A stretch of DNA of 64,000 bases from Zygaena filipendulae (Eukaryota; Arthropoda; Insecta; Lepidoptera; Zygaenidae): contig OU015650.1 of the NCBI GenBank assembly GCA_907165275.2, positions 15,158,001 to 15,222,000 of the forward strand. Direction: 5' to 3'. Below are positions 31,205 to 42,777 of the stretch, in pieces; within the stretch, counting starts at the first letter, position 1; every line of letters begins with the position of its first letter. Both the position numbers and the translations under genes were made by a program. Below the pieces are notes generated by a model. That model saw only the letters and a list, made by a program, of their open reading frames with translations, made no database searches and was not told the DNA's origin.

Positions 31205-31396
31205 CTAGCTGTGCCCCGCGGTTTCACCCGCGGTAATTTCGGGATTTCCGCGGGAATTCCGGGATAAAAAGTACCCTATGTCCTTCTCTGTACTCAAAAA
31301 ACGTGCATGCCTTTCACCCAAAATCGTTCAGCCGTTTTTGCGTGATTGAGTAACAAACGTCCAAACATCCACACTTTCACATTTATAATATTAGTA
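31205..31396 (-). mobile_element. Full-length Helitron
   Basis: CTAG at 31205, hairpin CCGCGGTTTCACCCGCGG, and ACATTTATAATATTAGTAGA at the 5' end. It lies 104 bp past the Frizzled exon. Confidence 0.8.
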
Positions 31397-31559
31397 GAAT
31401 TATCTATCTAAATAGAATATAGATTTTTATACTACGTCACCGTGCTTGTGTAACGACATTCTACATATAACTAAAATTTAAGTGTCTGTTTGTAATTCCA
31501 AATTAACAATTTTTACTAAATGCATATGAAAGTGTATACGGAACGTACATAAAATACAT

Positions 31560-32104
31560 TTTTTTACAATTTTTTTCTCGTCTGTCTGTTTGTTCCGGCT
31601 AATCTCTGAAACAGCTGGACCGATTTTAACGGAACTTTCACTGGCTGATAGCTGATGTTATAAGGAGTATTATATTATCTGTGGTCTACTTTTATTTTAG
31701 AAAATTAAAGTTCCTGCGGGAATTCCGATACTCATGCGGGTAAAACCGTGGGGTGCAGTTAGTCTATACTAATATTATAAAAAGATAAAGTTTGTGAGTT
31801 TGAAAATTCATTTACTTATAGAAAGCTCCGGTAGTCCTGAGTGATACCCTATGGTACGTAGATACTTTTTATGCTGAAATTCCACAGGAACTCCGAAATT
31901 ACCGCGAGTGAAACAGCGGGGCACAGCTAGTAATATTATAAATGTAAATGCTAGTTTATTATGTTTTCTAATCAACCAATTACTATGAAATTTTGCATAC
32001 CTATACGTCGCCAGGGGTACAGAAAAGGATACAGAGTAAATTTCATCTCAGAATTCCCGCGGGAACTCCGAAATTCACGCGGGCGAATCCGCGGAGAGCA
32101 GCTG
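31560..32104 (+). mobile_element. Three Helitron copies head to tail
   Basis: Unit 1 ends GGGGTGCAGTTAG at 31762. Unit 2 (TCTATACTAATATTATAAA) runs to CTAG at 31930. Unit 3 begins at once (TAATATTATAAATGTAAATG) and ends AGAGCAGCTGT at about 32104. Each has the GCGGGAACTCCGAAATT ... hairpin module. Confidence 0.7.
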
Positions 32105-32332
32105 TTATGGTCCAATAATAAAATACTAAAATTTTGAATTGAAAACAACGAAGACTTATCGGTGATATAATTTCTGGCAGCTGTTTAATATGAATCGTGA
32201 CCGGTCGTTAGGTGGGGGGATTACCAGGCTTTCACGGGAGGCACGCAAGTTAATTGCCGCCCCAGCCGCCGCGCCCCGAGACGCGCCGCGTGTCAACACT
32301 CCACACTTCACGATAAACAGTCACACACTGTA

Positions 32333-32676
32333 AAACGTGTTAATGAATTAACTGAAAACTAGAAATTAGTTTGCTCAACTAGTGAATCGCTCGCACTATG
32401 TTTTAATATAGTTTATATTTTTTCATTTTTACTAGCCCATGTCTAAATTATTTATAATACAATATTTGGCGCGTACCCCGCCTGCGGAAAAAAAATTCGA
32501 ACCGGTAGCGCGGGCGTAGCGCTTGGAATTTCGTAGATAGGTCACCTCCAAACTAATGTTGAATAACTTTTAAAGTATAAATTTTTTCGACTTAAAATAT
32601 ATTTTAATCATATTATCGTTTATTTTTTTAAATAGGGTGTATCAGGTTTTCAGTTAATTCATTAACACGTTGTATA
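32333..32676. repeat. MITE family A, copy 2
   Basis: AAACGTGTTAATGAATTAAC ... TAATTCATTAACACGTTGTA ends; strongly similar to 3263-3618. Confidence 0.8.
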
Positions 32677-34321
32677 TATTGTATTCATTTTACACACCCC
32701 GTGAGGTTAAACGACGGACGCATTGTGCAAATAACATCAAATTACTATATAGGTAATTAGTTTAAAAGAAAATTAAAAAACACGCTTTTTAAGCCATGCG
32801 TGAATAGTTATTATTATTTATTTATTTATTTATTCACATTCACAACATGACAGTCCATAGACCAAATCGTTATAAAACTTACAAATTATACGAGGGTCTG
32901 AAAGTGGATCTAGAAGATGCTATAGAAAGTGCAACGATAGTCGTGTTTGAGCTCGTTTGTTGCGATCGGTTTCATGCTGCCTTCAGGATCTTGCCAGGCA
33001 GACAGACGTCTGTCTGTCTGTGGGTCTATAAGGGTTCCTGTTTTTCTTTTGGGATAAGGAACACTAAAAACCGAAAATTGTCTGAGCTAACTCTTTACTC
33101 CCAGCTTGTGGTATCGATCAATACCTTTATTAATTTTTCACGACACCCTACCGGCCATGCCTTATTAATAATTTACAGAGGCAATCTAACAAATTCCAAT
33201 ATAGCTCATCGCGCCGAGCGCACAATACGCAGCCTCGAGACAGCGAGTACCACGGGGCTGTATCAATCAACGTCAAATGGTACACAATGGATGGTTGCCG
33301 TTTAAAATATAAGCCGCGAGGACACAAGCCTTCGGTGCTATCTCCTACACATTGTGTCGCAAAGGGGTACTAAAACCGCGAGCTCTGTCACTGTGCCAGT
33401 TAATAGAACCGACTACTTACATGACTAAAACGGTAGAAATTGCGGGTTCAAAAACGGTTATTGCTGTTTTTTACTGTGCAAAGTAGCAGTAAGAAATTAC
33501 TGGTTATTTTTTTCAGTGAAAGTATCACTTAAGTAATTAAGAACGTAAGCACGTATGTCATTTTATTAAAAGACTTGCTGTCACTTAATTTAATTTCAAA
33601 GTTCCCGCGGAATTGTTCTATACAAACTTTGCAACCCCTTTTCCATCCCCTTAGGGGTTGAATTTTCAAAAATCTTTTCTTCTTGGATGCCTACGTCATA
33701 CAAAGAACACCCCCTCCACGTTTCAGGTCTCTACGATCAGCGGTTTAGGCTGGGCGTTGATCCATCAGTCATTCAGGAAAAAAGATTTTATATATTATAT
33801 AGATCAGTATTTTTTTCAGTTTTTTTATTCAAAAAAATATTATACTTTTTCCGCATGTCGAGAGAGTAAAATTTAGTAGACAATGGAATAAATTGTCCGA
33901 AAATTTGCTTCTCTAAAAACTATAAACTTTCTTTAAAAAAACTATAAATTAAGTAGTTGTTGCATTTGTTGTTTACATTTTTTTTTCAATTTCTGTTTCA
34001 ATTTAATTATTTAGCATGGACACTTTGACACCTTTTTGGTTTGGTTACCCTTCATCGACTAAGCCAATATGCTCTAGTCTATATGAAATAATGAAGATTT
34101 TAATAGCTTTTTGGCACGTTCAATAACGGCTGTGTAAAGCATACCTACTTCTATCGGAGCGTTAATATTTTGAGACCGGTCTAAAACCTTTGATGTTTAA
34201 CCAGACCAATGGCGTGCCTAGAGAAGTCTGTCAAACCCCGACCGATGACGGTAGGTACTGTAGAGGTTGAAAGCTTGTTGAGTCAACCTTCATGTCCAAG
34301 CTGGTTGAAAATACAAACATA
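32677..34321 (+). other. Intron with unassigned repeat-like ORF remnants
   Basis: The 152-codon frame at 32847-33305 contains a GTCTGTCTGTCTG stretch and a GGGTTCCTGTTTTTCTTTTG motif seen in lepidopteran repeats; no domain is recognisable. I do not call it a gene. Confidence 0.45.
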
Positions 34322-34612
34322 CTAGTTGTCCCCCGCGATTTCATCCGCGGTAATTTCAGAGTTCCCGCGGAAATTCCGGGAAAAAGTACTCTCCATCCTT
34401 CTTTGTATCCCTGTCAGTAGTTTACGGTGATTAGCTGTTCCCCGCATTAATTCCGGAGTTCCCGCGGGAATTCCAGGATAAAAACTATCCTATCTTTTAA
34501 GTTGGACCATATTATAAATGGTTACAAAATTTTATCAAAATCCGTTCAGAAGTTTCGCAGTCCATCGCGGACAAACAACGTGACGCGTGATTTATATATT
34601 TTAAGATATGAT
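34322..34612 (-). mobile_element. Composite Helitron, second locus
   Basis: Inverted counterpart of 13834-14123. It has the same two 3' modules in the same order and the same fossil internal end, read on the plus strand as TTTACGGTGATTAGCTGTTC near 34422-34441 (CTAATC in element sense). Confidence 0.75.
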
Positions 34613-34615
34613 TTA

Positions 34616-36767
34616 CTAGCTCTATTAGAGTTCCCGCGGGAATTCCAGGATAAACTATACCTATAAAACTTCCCCCGGAATCACTGTGTTATGTATATAT
34701 TGGTGAAAACTGCATGAAAATCCGTGCAGTAGTTGTTGATTTTATCGCGAACAGACCGACAGACAAACTATGTGAGATTATGTGAGATATGTTAGATTAT
34801 GTGTACGGATTAGAAAAAAAGTTTTTAAAAAGTAAGTAAATTTTGAATTTAAATGATATGTCATATACGTATGGAGAGAATGTTGTTAAATTGTGAACAG
34901 AATAAACTAAACTATATGCATAAAGTATAAACCTTCCTCGTTTATTAGTGAAAACCGAATGAAAATCCGTTCAGTAGTCTTTGAGTTTATCGCAAACAGA
35001 TAGACAGACGCGGCGGAGGACTTTGTCTTATAATATTATGTAAGGAAGATACATCTCTTATGTCGTTGCCACAAGACAAAACATGTAAAGTATATGTGAT
35101 TGTGTGCTATACGATAATACGAAGGGAAGGGGTGGTTGTACTGGCTTTATGATAAGCGACGTGTTTTGTGACGTCTAACGGAGGAAGGATAACAAATGTA
35201 GTGTGAGTGGTGAAGTGTCGGGGACGTAATGCTTCTATCAGCGGTTGTACTGTAAGGTCGTGTGGAAGAGATCGCCGGTGAAGCGATAACACCACCTTTT
35301 AACAAACTAAATGATAAAAAAGATATATTAACATTTGATTTAGTGTAAGATAAAGATTATTCTATTCTATTACTTAGGGTGTACGTAATTTTAAACAAGA
35401 ACCATATTCAAACCTTGGACTATAATTCATGCTTATTAAAAAAAACTAACTAATAAAAATACTAATAAAAATAATAATGATAATAATAATGATAAATTCT
35501 AGAGAAAATCTTGTCAAAAAATAAGTTTACGTAGATGAATGAACCTTTACATTTTTTACCGACTTCAAAAAACTAGGAGGAGGAGGTCCTCAATTTGACA
35601 GTTTTTAGAATAGAATAGAATAGAATAGAAAAAGTTTACTTGATACCATAAAGATAAAATAAGTACAAGCGTGAGTCTTAAACTAGAATAGTTGGTACCA
35701 AAATGGCTACCACTCAGCATTATGCCGTGGCACTAAGTTCCACGACGCTGATGTATGTATTTTTGTATGTTTGTTACACGATTATTCGAAGACGGCTGGA
35801 CGGATTTGGAGATTTCTAATTTGGTTGAAAGCGTACTCCCATGGTAGGCCAAAGGTCATGAAGTCAGGATCTGATGATGAGATATTTGAGAAATCGGGGG
35901 GCCCCTCCAAATATTATAGGTACACCTAAAGCGATTTTGGGTTTTTTATATGTAGTAAATTGTTCATTTGTTTCGAAAATCATTCGATCGCTATTGAAGT
36001 TAGGATATTGTCACTTAGATTGTAAACCAACCCACTTAAAAACGAAAAACAAACAAAATTTTAACAAATAAATCAAACCGACTTCCGACCATGACCAAAT
36101 TACCCAAGTGGACAGACACGAGCGGGCTAGGCACCGATCACATAGTGATCGATACTCTTTGGCACCGACTTCGAGCCAACAATTTGTCTTTTTTAAGTCG
36201 GTTTAATTTTTTGTTAAAAATTTGTACATAATTTTCGTCGCGTCAACGGCAATATAAAAGAAAAGGGGTGTCGAATGATTCTTCAATACGTTTCTCGGTT
36301 AATCCTACACCCTGTATAATATAATACTAACAAAAGGATTAAAAAATATATATTTTACTTAATTTTAAAGAAAACAATCCTGTCTAAAGTGGTTTGGTGG
36401 TTTAATCTTTGTTTTAAAACAATCTTTAATTGATACGTAGTTACAGTAGATACCTACCTATCTCCAAGTAACAGAAAAACTTTTAATTCCAGAACAAAGG
36501 CTTTCGCAAAGAACCTCACAATTTAACGCGGTTGGAACCCATTTAGTAAACAGTTCTAACGAGGCGGCATGCCGCTCTTTATGAAACCTCCTTTATTTTT
36601 ATTGACTTAAAAAAAATCGGAGATTAGCTGTTCCGTTTTGATGTTCCATAAATACTAAAAATTGTATTTTTTTACTACCGTATGTTTTTTCTATTCATTC
36701 CCAAAGATCTATTTTAAGATTCTATAGACAAGACGTACTTCCTTCAACTCTAATTATTATTATATTA
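34616..36767 (+). other. Intron with Helitron and other repeat scraps
   Basis: Helitron pieces at about 34616-34800 and 34920-35030 (GAAAATCCGTTCAGTAGTC). A (TAGAA)n run at 35608-35629. A segment at about 36066-36215 starts AAACCGACTTCCGACC and ends TTAAGTCGGTTTAA, an inverted-end repeat. The minus frame 35107-35295 is unrecognised. Confidence 0.5.
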
Positions 36768-36895
36768 CTAGCCGTTCGCCGCGGTTTCGCTCGCGTTAAT
36801 TTTGGAGTTCCTGCGGGAGTTCCTTGATAAAAAGTATCTTGTGTCTTTCTCTATTCCCTTTACAACGCGTATGTTAAGTTTCATGATTTTATTTA
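36768..36895 (-). mobile_element. Helitron 3' fragment
   Basis: CTAGCCGTTCGCCGCGGTTTCGCTCGCG; 5' part missing. Confidence 0.6.
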
Positions 36896-37188
36896 TCTAA
36901 AAATAAAATCTAAATTAAACTATGTAAGCAGTTTGATTACAAATAAACCGAATAAAGTGCTAGCCGGAGGTTTTATGACCACCTCTTCATCGTTACGTGG
37001 TACGGTTACGAGCAATTTAAATCTTAGGATAGGAAATCGGTTGATTTACATCCTAATATTTCTATAGATGTTGAGGGAGCTCCAATATTGACGTGGACGA
37101 AACTGACTAGGGACAGCTATTAGAACATGGTGAGTAGTACATAACCGTGTAGACTATATATATATATACCTAATATATATAGTCCTAA

Positions 37189-37590
37189 CTAGCTATCCCG
37201 CCCGGTTTCACCCGCGTTAATTTCGGAGTTCCCGTGATAATTTCGGATTAAAAAGTATCCTACGTCACTCGGCACTCTCGTAGCTTCCTATAAGTGGAAT
37301 AATTCTCAAAATCGGTTCAGTAGATCCAAAGATTACAACGTCACAAACTCACAATTCACAAACCTCATCATAATATTAGTATCGAAATATAGACTGACTG
37401 TTCTCCGTGGCTTCACCAGCGGTAATTTCGGAGTTCCTGCGGGGATTCTGGGTTACAATTTAGTCCGACACTCACAAATAACGTGACCTTCGATTGGTAA
37501 AAGAATTTTTAAAATCGTTTCAGTTTCAGATCCAGAGATTACCCCCTACAACCTAACAAACTCCCAAACTTTACCTCTTTATAAGATATT
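37189..37590 (-). mobile_element. Two adjoining Helitron copies
   Basis: Copy 1 spans CTAGCTATCCCGCCCGGTTT to AATATTAGTA near 37381. Copy 2 begins GACTGTTCTCCGTGGCTTCA and fades near 37590. Both share the rare interior AAAATCG(G/T)TTCAG...AGATTACAAC. Confidence 0.65.
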
Positions 37591-37840
37591 TTAGCCCCAA
37601 AATTAATTTTCTGTTACCAAGGGATATTTATTGGCAAAGACAGGTAGTTAAGACCTCCCAGGGACTCTACCTTCACAAAATTAATATTCCTTGTGTATGC
37701 TTGTTGCTTCATATTGAAAATTTTGAGTAACAAAGAACCTTTTCACGTTATTAAGTTAAGGAACACAAGATTCCGTGGAGAATAAAAAATTTAGCCCTCG
37801 CAACGTCGGAGCCGGCAACTTGAGCAACTTGAGAACACAA

Positions 37841-38303
37841 CAGGGGCGTAGCTACCGCCGTATGAGCCGTATCAATGATACGGGGCCCCTGGGCTACAGA
37901 GGCCCCTAACATGTGTCAGCAAAAATTAGTGAAATGTTATCCACAATGTCACTTAATTGTTTAGCTAGCTCAATTTCTACGAGGAATGATGATTTATATT
38001 TTTCTATTTTGTACCTACTTATGATAGTTTTTGAGTTCGGGACCTGGAGACCTATAATACAGGTTAACCTAGATTAGGCTCCAGATCTCCTACTTTTCTT
38101 AATTAAAACACATTTCATGTACTTTTGTGGAGACGAATAAATTATATTATTATTATTATTATTATTATAAGTTATCGCTTATAATAAAAAAATATTTTTT
38201 TTAATGCAAGCATTTCTGTTTCTTTTGTGAGAAATCTTCACCCTTTATTTGGGCCCCTACCTAATTTTAATACAGGGCCCCTCCAAGATAACTTACGCCA
38301 CTG
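37841..38303. mobile_element. hAT-like non-autonomous element with a LINE tail inside
   Basis: The left end CAGGGGCGTAGCTACCG and inverted right end CAGTGGCGTAAGTTATC are hAT-like. Flanks GAACACAA (37833-37840) and GAGCACAA (38304-38311) form a 7-of-8 target duplication. GGGGCCCCTGG/GGGCCCCT motifs lie near both ends. Bases about 38030-38170 look like a LINE 3' end with a (TTA)n tail. Confidence 0.7.
38030..38170 (+). mobile_element. 5'-truncated LINE tail
   Basis: GGGACCTGGAGACC ... GAGACGAATAAATTATATTA then (TTA)n. The ending resembles that of the intact LINE at 24653-24677. Confidence 0.5.
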
Positions 38304-38311
38304 GAGCACAA

Positions 38312-38656
38312 GTCAATAATAATGGGCATGTGGACTAATTTTTATTTTTTAGTCCGTCTTGTAGATTATTAAAAAATATTGGACACTTATTTTTTTCTTT
38401 TTTTACGTAATCAAAATATAACGGCGATATATTGAGTTGAAATTTCGCGTGACGTCACTATTCTGACAGTTTGTATGGCCGTTTTGTGGTTAGTGACGTC
38501 ACGACCTCCTCATCCTAAACTTTAATGCGCTTTATCTCTGTATATTTTAATTTATTTAAAAAAGCAAAAAATACGTGTCTATTGTTTTTTTATTTTCTAA
38601 CTGACGGACTAATTAGAATTTTGATTTTCAATACCTAGTAGTCAACATCCCTATTG
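38312..38656 (-). repeat. CRE-bearing MITE, copy B
   Basis: Ends ATGGGCATGTGGACTAATTT and AGTCAACATCCCTATTG are imperfect inverses with GGACTAA/TTAGTCC. TGACGTCA occurs at 38450-38457 and 38494-38501. Confidence 0.75.
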
Positions 38657-38968
38657 TAACAATAGAATATTATTTCCGTTTAATTAGGGAAGTTCGGATT
38701 TCTAAGCAACAGCCACTGGTGTTCAGGGCCGTTGAGATGTTGGTTTCTTTAACTTTTATGTTTTTGAAAGCCGATATTCGGATGTTAAATAAGAAATAGG
38801 GATGGGCGGAAATTTGTTTCACTTTCCTTCTTACCGAACTTTGGCGGCTTGTACCGAATTTCGTCATTCGGCCCATATTCGGTTCAAATGCTAAATATAT
38901 TATAACTCAACCGTTTTACAATTATAAAAGTAATCCATTTAAATCAAATCACAAACATTTATTTATGA

Positions 38969-39110
38969 CTAGCTGTGCCCCGCATTTTCAGCTTAGTTTC
39001 TGAATTTCCGCAGGTAGTCCAAAGTAGCCTAATTATCTCCTTATAACATCAGCCGTTTCGGAGATTCACCCGCATAAGTTTCGGAATTCTTTCATATTCT
39101 TCTTCCCCTA
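38969..39110 (-). mobile_element. Helitron 3' fragment
   Basis: CTAGCTGTGCCCCGCATTTT with a second, degraded GGAGATTCACCCGCATAAGT module. Confidence 0.5.
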
Positions 39111-39114
39111 ACAA

Positions 39115-39432
39115 TCTATACTACATATAATAAAAGAGTAGAATCTGCGATTCTGTACATTAAATATTTTTACCTAAAATTGAGAGGGGTGATAAAAGAA
39201 GAGTACTTAACCAAGCCCAAAAAAAGAATTTAAAATTCTGTTCTGTCTGTCTGTCTGTCTGTTCATGATAATCTCCGCATCTACTGAACCGATTGTCATG
39301 CGGTTTTTACAGGTAGATTAAGCTTAGCCTGGAGCTACATAAATAGGCTTTGTTTCATTGAAATCGGATGTCAGGAAAAAATGTTGTTGTATAAAAACCT
39401 TTCATGCGGGTGAAACTGCGGGGCACAGCTAG
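39115..39432 (+). mobile_element. Helitron subfamily 3 copy
   Basis: Starts TCTATACTACATATAATAAA, carries (GTCT)n near 39243-39260, ends GGTGAAACTGCGGGGCACAGCTAG. A close relative is at 45008-45323. Confidence 0.75.
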
Positions 39433-39572
39433 TAACAAATATAACAAAAAAATAATTAGCGAAATTGGTCCCGCCGTTAGCGCGTGATGCCGTGACCAAG
39501 GGAAATAGAGATTAATTTGTTTATAGTATATAGATTACGATTTTTACTTGACAACGGCACAAACTTGTTCAG

Positions 39573-39705
39573 GATCTGGACATCTACGACGCGGTGGTGG
39601 ACGTGCGCTGCTACGAGCTGACCGCGCTGTTCCTGTGTTCACTGTTCGTACCCAAATGTGGACCCCTGGGCCACATGGTGCGACCCTGCAAGAGCCTCTG
39701 TCAAG
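39573..39705 (+). CDS. Corin: Corin-like gene, Frizzled domain part 2
   Basis: The acceptor AACTTGTTCAG ends at 39572 and the donor GTGACC begins at 39706. The exon enters in phase 0 and leaves with one carried base. It encodes DLDIYDAVVDVRCYELTALF ... LCSLFVPKCGPLGHMVRPCKSLCQ, five of the ten Frizzled cysteines. The C-x-L-x-x-F-L-C-x-L-F-x-P-x-C pattern is diagnostic for the domain. The host intron on the downstream side carries a Helitron starting 123 bp later. Confidence 0.92.
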
Positions 39706-39827
39706 GTGACCGAAACTTTGTAACTTCTATCTCTCTGTCATACCCTTCGTTTTATTGCTCATCTACTGCATTGTTTTTAGCTAATTATTCGACTCGAAAT
39801 AAATCTTAAACCCAATTTTATATTTTA

Positions 39828-40030
39828 CTAGTTGCGGCCCGCGTTAATTTCAGAGTTCCTGCGGGAATTCCGGGATAAAAAGTACCATATGTGTTAGTTT
39901 GATGTATAAGCTATATTATTGTAAAGTTTCATTTAAATCCATCCAGTAGTTTTTGCGTGAAAGTGTAACAAACATCCATCCATCCATCCATCCATTCTTA
40001 CAAACTTTCGGGTTTATAATATTAGTAGGA
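39828..40030 (-). mobile_element. Helitron copy
   Basis: CTAGTTGCGGCCCGCGTTAA at the 3' end and TTTATAATATTAGTAGGA at the 5' end; interior (CATC)n near 39975-39993. Confidence 0.75.
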
Positions 40031-41229
40031 TTTAAAACTTACAGCATCATCATTACTTAACTTTAAGTATCTATAGCTTTTGTATCCACCATCTTTCAAA
40101 GTTTTAATTGGATTCGATCAATCTCGGTTGGCAACAATTGTTACAATGGACGTAGGTATAACATTATTATGAACAAAAATATTCTTATCGTACAATTTTG
40201 ACAAATTTTGATTTAATTAAAATTTCATGTCAAAATATTTTTTTTATTTTTTTAGATAAGTTATTAGAAACAAATTAATTTAGGCAAGTTGAAACAATAC
40301 ATGATTTTGTTTTCAGAGACTCAGACTGAGTAGATATTTTTGAATAAAATCAATTTACTTAATAAATTTACGAGATACCCATTACACAGTAGAGACGCAA
40401 ATAATTTCCTCAGAAATAAACGTGTAAAATGGAATTAGCTGTTTTTTTAATAATACCTACAGTTTGGTGTGTGAGCGTTGTGTCGTATAAGTATTGACTA
40501 TTTTTCATTTTTATTATACAGAATGTTGTTTTGGTCAGCAACGCGCGTAACGGAGGTAGTAATATAACTAATATGGGTTCTAAAAAAAATATAAAAAAAA
40601 AATATTTTTTATAATTCGGAACATTATTTAAAAGAAAATCTCTGCACAAGATATCTAAAAATGTTTACATTAAATGGTAATTGGTAAAGCCTTAGCGCGT
40701 AGACTAGAGCTACGACATCTACGCGCTACGAGCAGCTACATCGCGCGTCGCGTCGTCGCCGGTACCTACTTAGGTAGGTACCTACTTTTGCACAAACGTT
40801 TTACCTATTTAGATCACGGTAAGTAAACAACACATTTTAGACTCTCTTTCCCTCCATACTTTACTGGGCTTAGGACCGGCAAAGGAACTGAATAATTTAG
40901 AAATTATTAAATTAGAAATGACATTTTTATCCATTAATAATATCCATTAAAGTTCTATGGCGCTGTTATTAAGTACCTTTGGCGTATTTAAAAAGGTGAA
41001 CGAACTTATTTACAATCATTAAACGTGATTTACAAATTATTGATTACACATAACACGAAGTCTTCTAAAAGTTTTTTTTATTTACACTGATTTTACGTTA
41101 ACGGTTTATCTGTTCAGTGTCTACCGCGTTGCGCGATGCACACAGAAGCACGACATCGCAAATTGTCTTTTAATCACGATAAAACAGTTTCATTCTTCGT
41201 AATCACTTCTAAAGCGTTCAGTATCTCTT
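40031..41229 (+). other. Intron, no recognised element
   Basis: AT-rich with a short inverted motif GTACCTACTTAGGTAGGTAC near 40760. No gene supported. Confidence 0.4.
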
Positions 41230-41640
41230 GTTTTAATGTGTCGGCGTATTCGTCATGCGTACCACTTTACGTCACCCCACAAATAAAAGTCCAATTGAGT
41301 TAGATCGGGTGAACGTGGTGGCCACGGTATGGGTCCACCTCTTCCTATCCAACGATCACCAAACTCCGATGTTAAATGGTCAATGCCAAAGCTTCGCCCA
41401 GCATCCCAGGTAGGTATTCGCGCGCGGCTGCGCACGAAAGTAGGTATTCAAGGACTGCATCTTGAACATTAACAGGGAGCCCAGATTGACCTCTACCTGT
41501 TGTGTGACGAGGTGTAGCGAATGTTACCCATTCCCTGAGACTAAAAACAACAGTCCTTATGGTGTAACGAGTTTCACTTGGACGAGTTGAAAACGTCGCA
41601 CTCCACTCGGCCACACTATTCGCTTCATCTTCGCTATTAC
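41230..41640 (-). pseudogene. Internally deleted Tc1/mariner-like transposase
   Basis: Two minus-strand frames overlap at 41372-41435. The upstream one (41614 down) reads like a helix-turn-helix N-terminus (RYTIRTVVFSLREWVTF). The downstream one (to 41253) ends GGPIPWPPRSPDLTQLDFYL WGDVK, the C-terminal DDE/D pattern WP.RSPDL.PLDF of the Tc1/mariner superfamily. The central catalytic part is missing and the frame shifts, so it cannot encode an active enzyme. The exact family is not decided. Confidence 0.65.
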
Positions 41641-41729
41641 TAAATACTCAATAAATCGTAAATTTCACTATTGGTTAATCCTGCGAACGACCGAGCCATT
41701 TTAGCATAGAAACAACGCACGCGCAATAG

Positions 41730-41960
41730 CCGCGGCTGTGGGAGGCAGACTGGCTGGCGCCTGGCGCTGGCCGCTGGCGCTAGCGCCGGCGGGCGGGGGT
41801 GGCACATCGCCGCGCCCCCCGGCCCCCGCCGCCCGCCCGCCCCGCCGCATTCGCCCGCGTTCCCACCGAGGCGGGGTGTATGTAGGTACTATGTACGTAG
41901 GTACTATTGCATGCCATATGATGCGCGCCGCGCCGCGCGGTCAACGACCGGTAGCGTAGG
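41730..41960. other. CpG-rich island
   Basis: A GC- and CpG-dense block (GGCGCTGGCCGCTGGCGCTA ... CCGCCGCATTCGCCCGCG) in AT-rich intron. The open frame through it shows no domain. It could be a regulatory island, an unrecognised exon or part of the neighbouring transposon remnant. Confidence 0.45.
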
Positions 41961-42224
41961 CTCGCCCGCTTGTATAAACAAAATAAATAATTTTTTCGGA
42001 TTTTCCTTGAAAAAATAATTATTTTTTTTTATATTTTTTTTGACATCAGTATCGTTAGTACAACCACCTCTGTGACGGGCGTTGTTGACCAAAACAACAG
42101 CTTGTATATCGACACTAATTTTTAAGAACTTTTTTACGGAACTGTGAATCTAGGTACAACGTTAAAAAGTTTTTAAGTTAATCCTTACCTACTATAAATA
42201 ACACAATATCTCTTGTGCCAACAG

Positions 42225-42377
42225 AGACGATGCATCGTTGCGGCTTCTTTTTGGAAGTGTTCGGCCTCTCAATGCCGGACTACTTGCAGTGCGACATATT
42301 CCCAGAGTCCATCGACACCGACGTCTGTCTGGGCAACAAGGAGGTGAAAGAGGCGCGCTTCCGAGCCGCCAAACCAG
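42225..42377 (+). CDS. Corin: Corin-like gene, Frizzled domain part 3
   Basis: The acceptor TTGTGCCAACAG ends at 42224 and the donor GTGAAA begins at 42378. It enters in phase 1 (completing a Glu codon) and leaves in phase 1. It encodes TMHRCGFFLEVFGLSMPDYL then QCDIFPESIDTDVCLG, the last three Frizzled cysteines, followed by a basic linker. The RCGFF-VFGL-P-YL-C--FP pattern closely recalls corin Frizzled domains. Confidence 0.92.
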
Positions 42378-42423
42378 GTGAAACGCCGGGTTTCTCAAAA
42401 TTCATAAGTTATTTCTTCAGTAC

Positions 42424-42777
42424 TATACATCGTGTTAATGAATTAACTGAAAACTAGAAAGTAGTTTGCTCAGAATCAACTAGCGAATCGATCGCACTAT
42501 GCCTTAATATAGGATATATTTTTTCATTTTTATGTGCCCATGTCTAAATTATTTATAATACAATATTTAGCGCGTACGCCGCCCGCAGCAAAAAAACTGA
42601 ACCGGTAGGCGCGGGCGTAGCGCTTGAAATTTCATAGATAGGTCACCTACAAACTAATGTTGAATAACTTTTAAAGTATTAACTTTTTTTACATAAAATT
42701 ATATTTTAATCATATTATTGTTTTTTTTTTAAATGGGGTGTACCAGGTTTTCAGTTAATTCATTACCACGTTGTATA
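42424..42777. repeat. MITE family A, copy 3
   Basis: ATACATCGTGTTAATGAATT ... TTAATTCATTACCACGTTGT. It starts only about 47 bp after the Frizzled exon donor. Confidence 0.8.

Noticed and set aside
32847..33305. 152-codon frame as a host gene
   Set aside because: No domain, no splice context, and repeat-like motifs (GTCTGTCTGTCTG, GGGTTCCTGTTTTTC) inside it.
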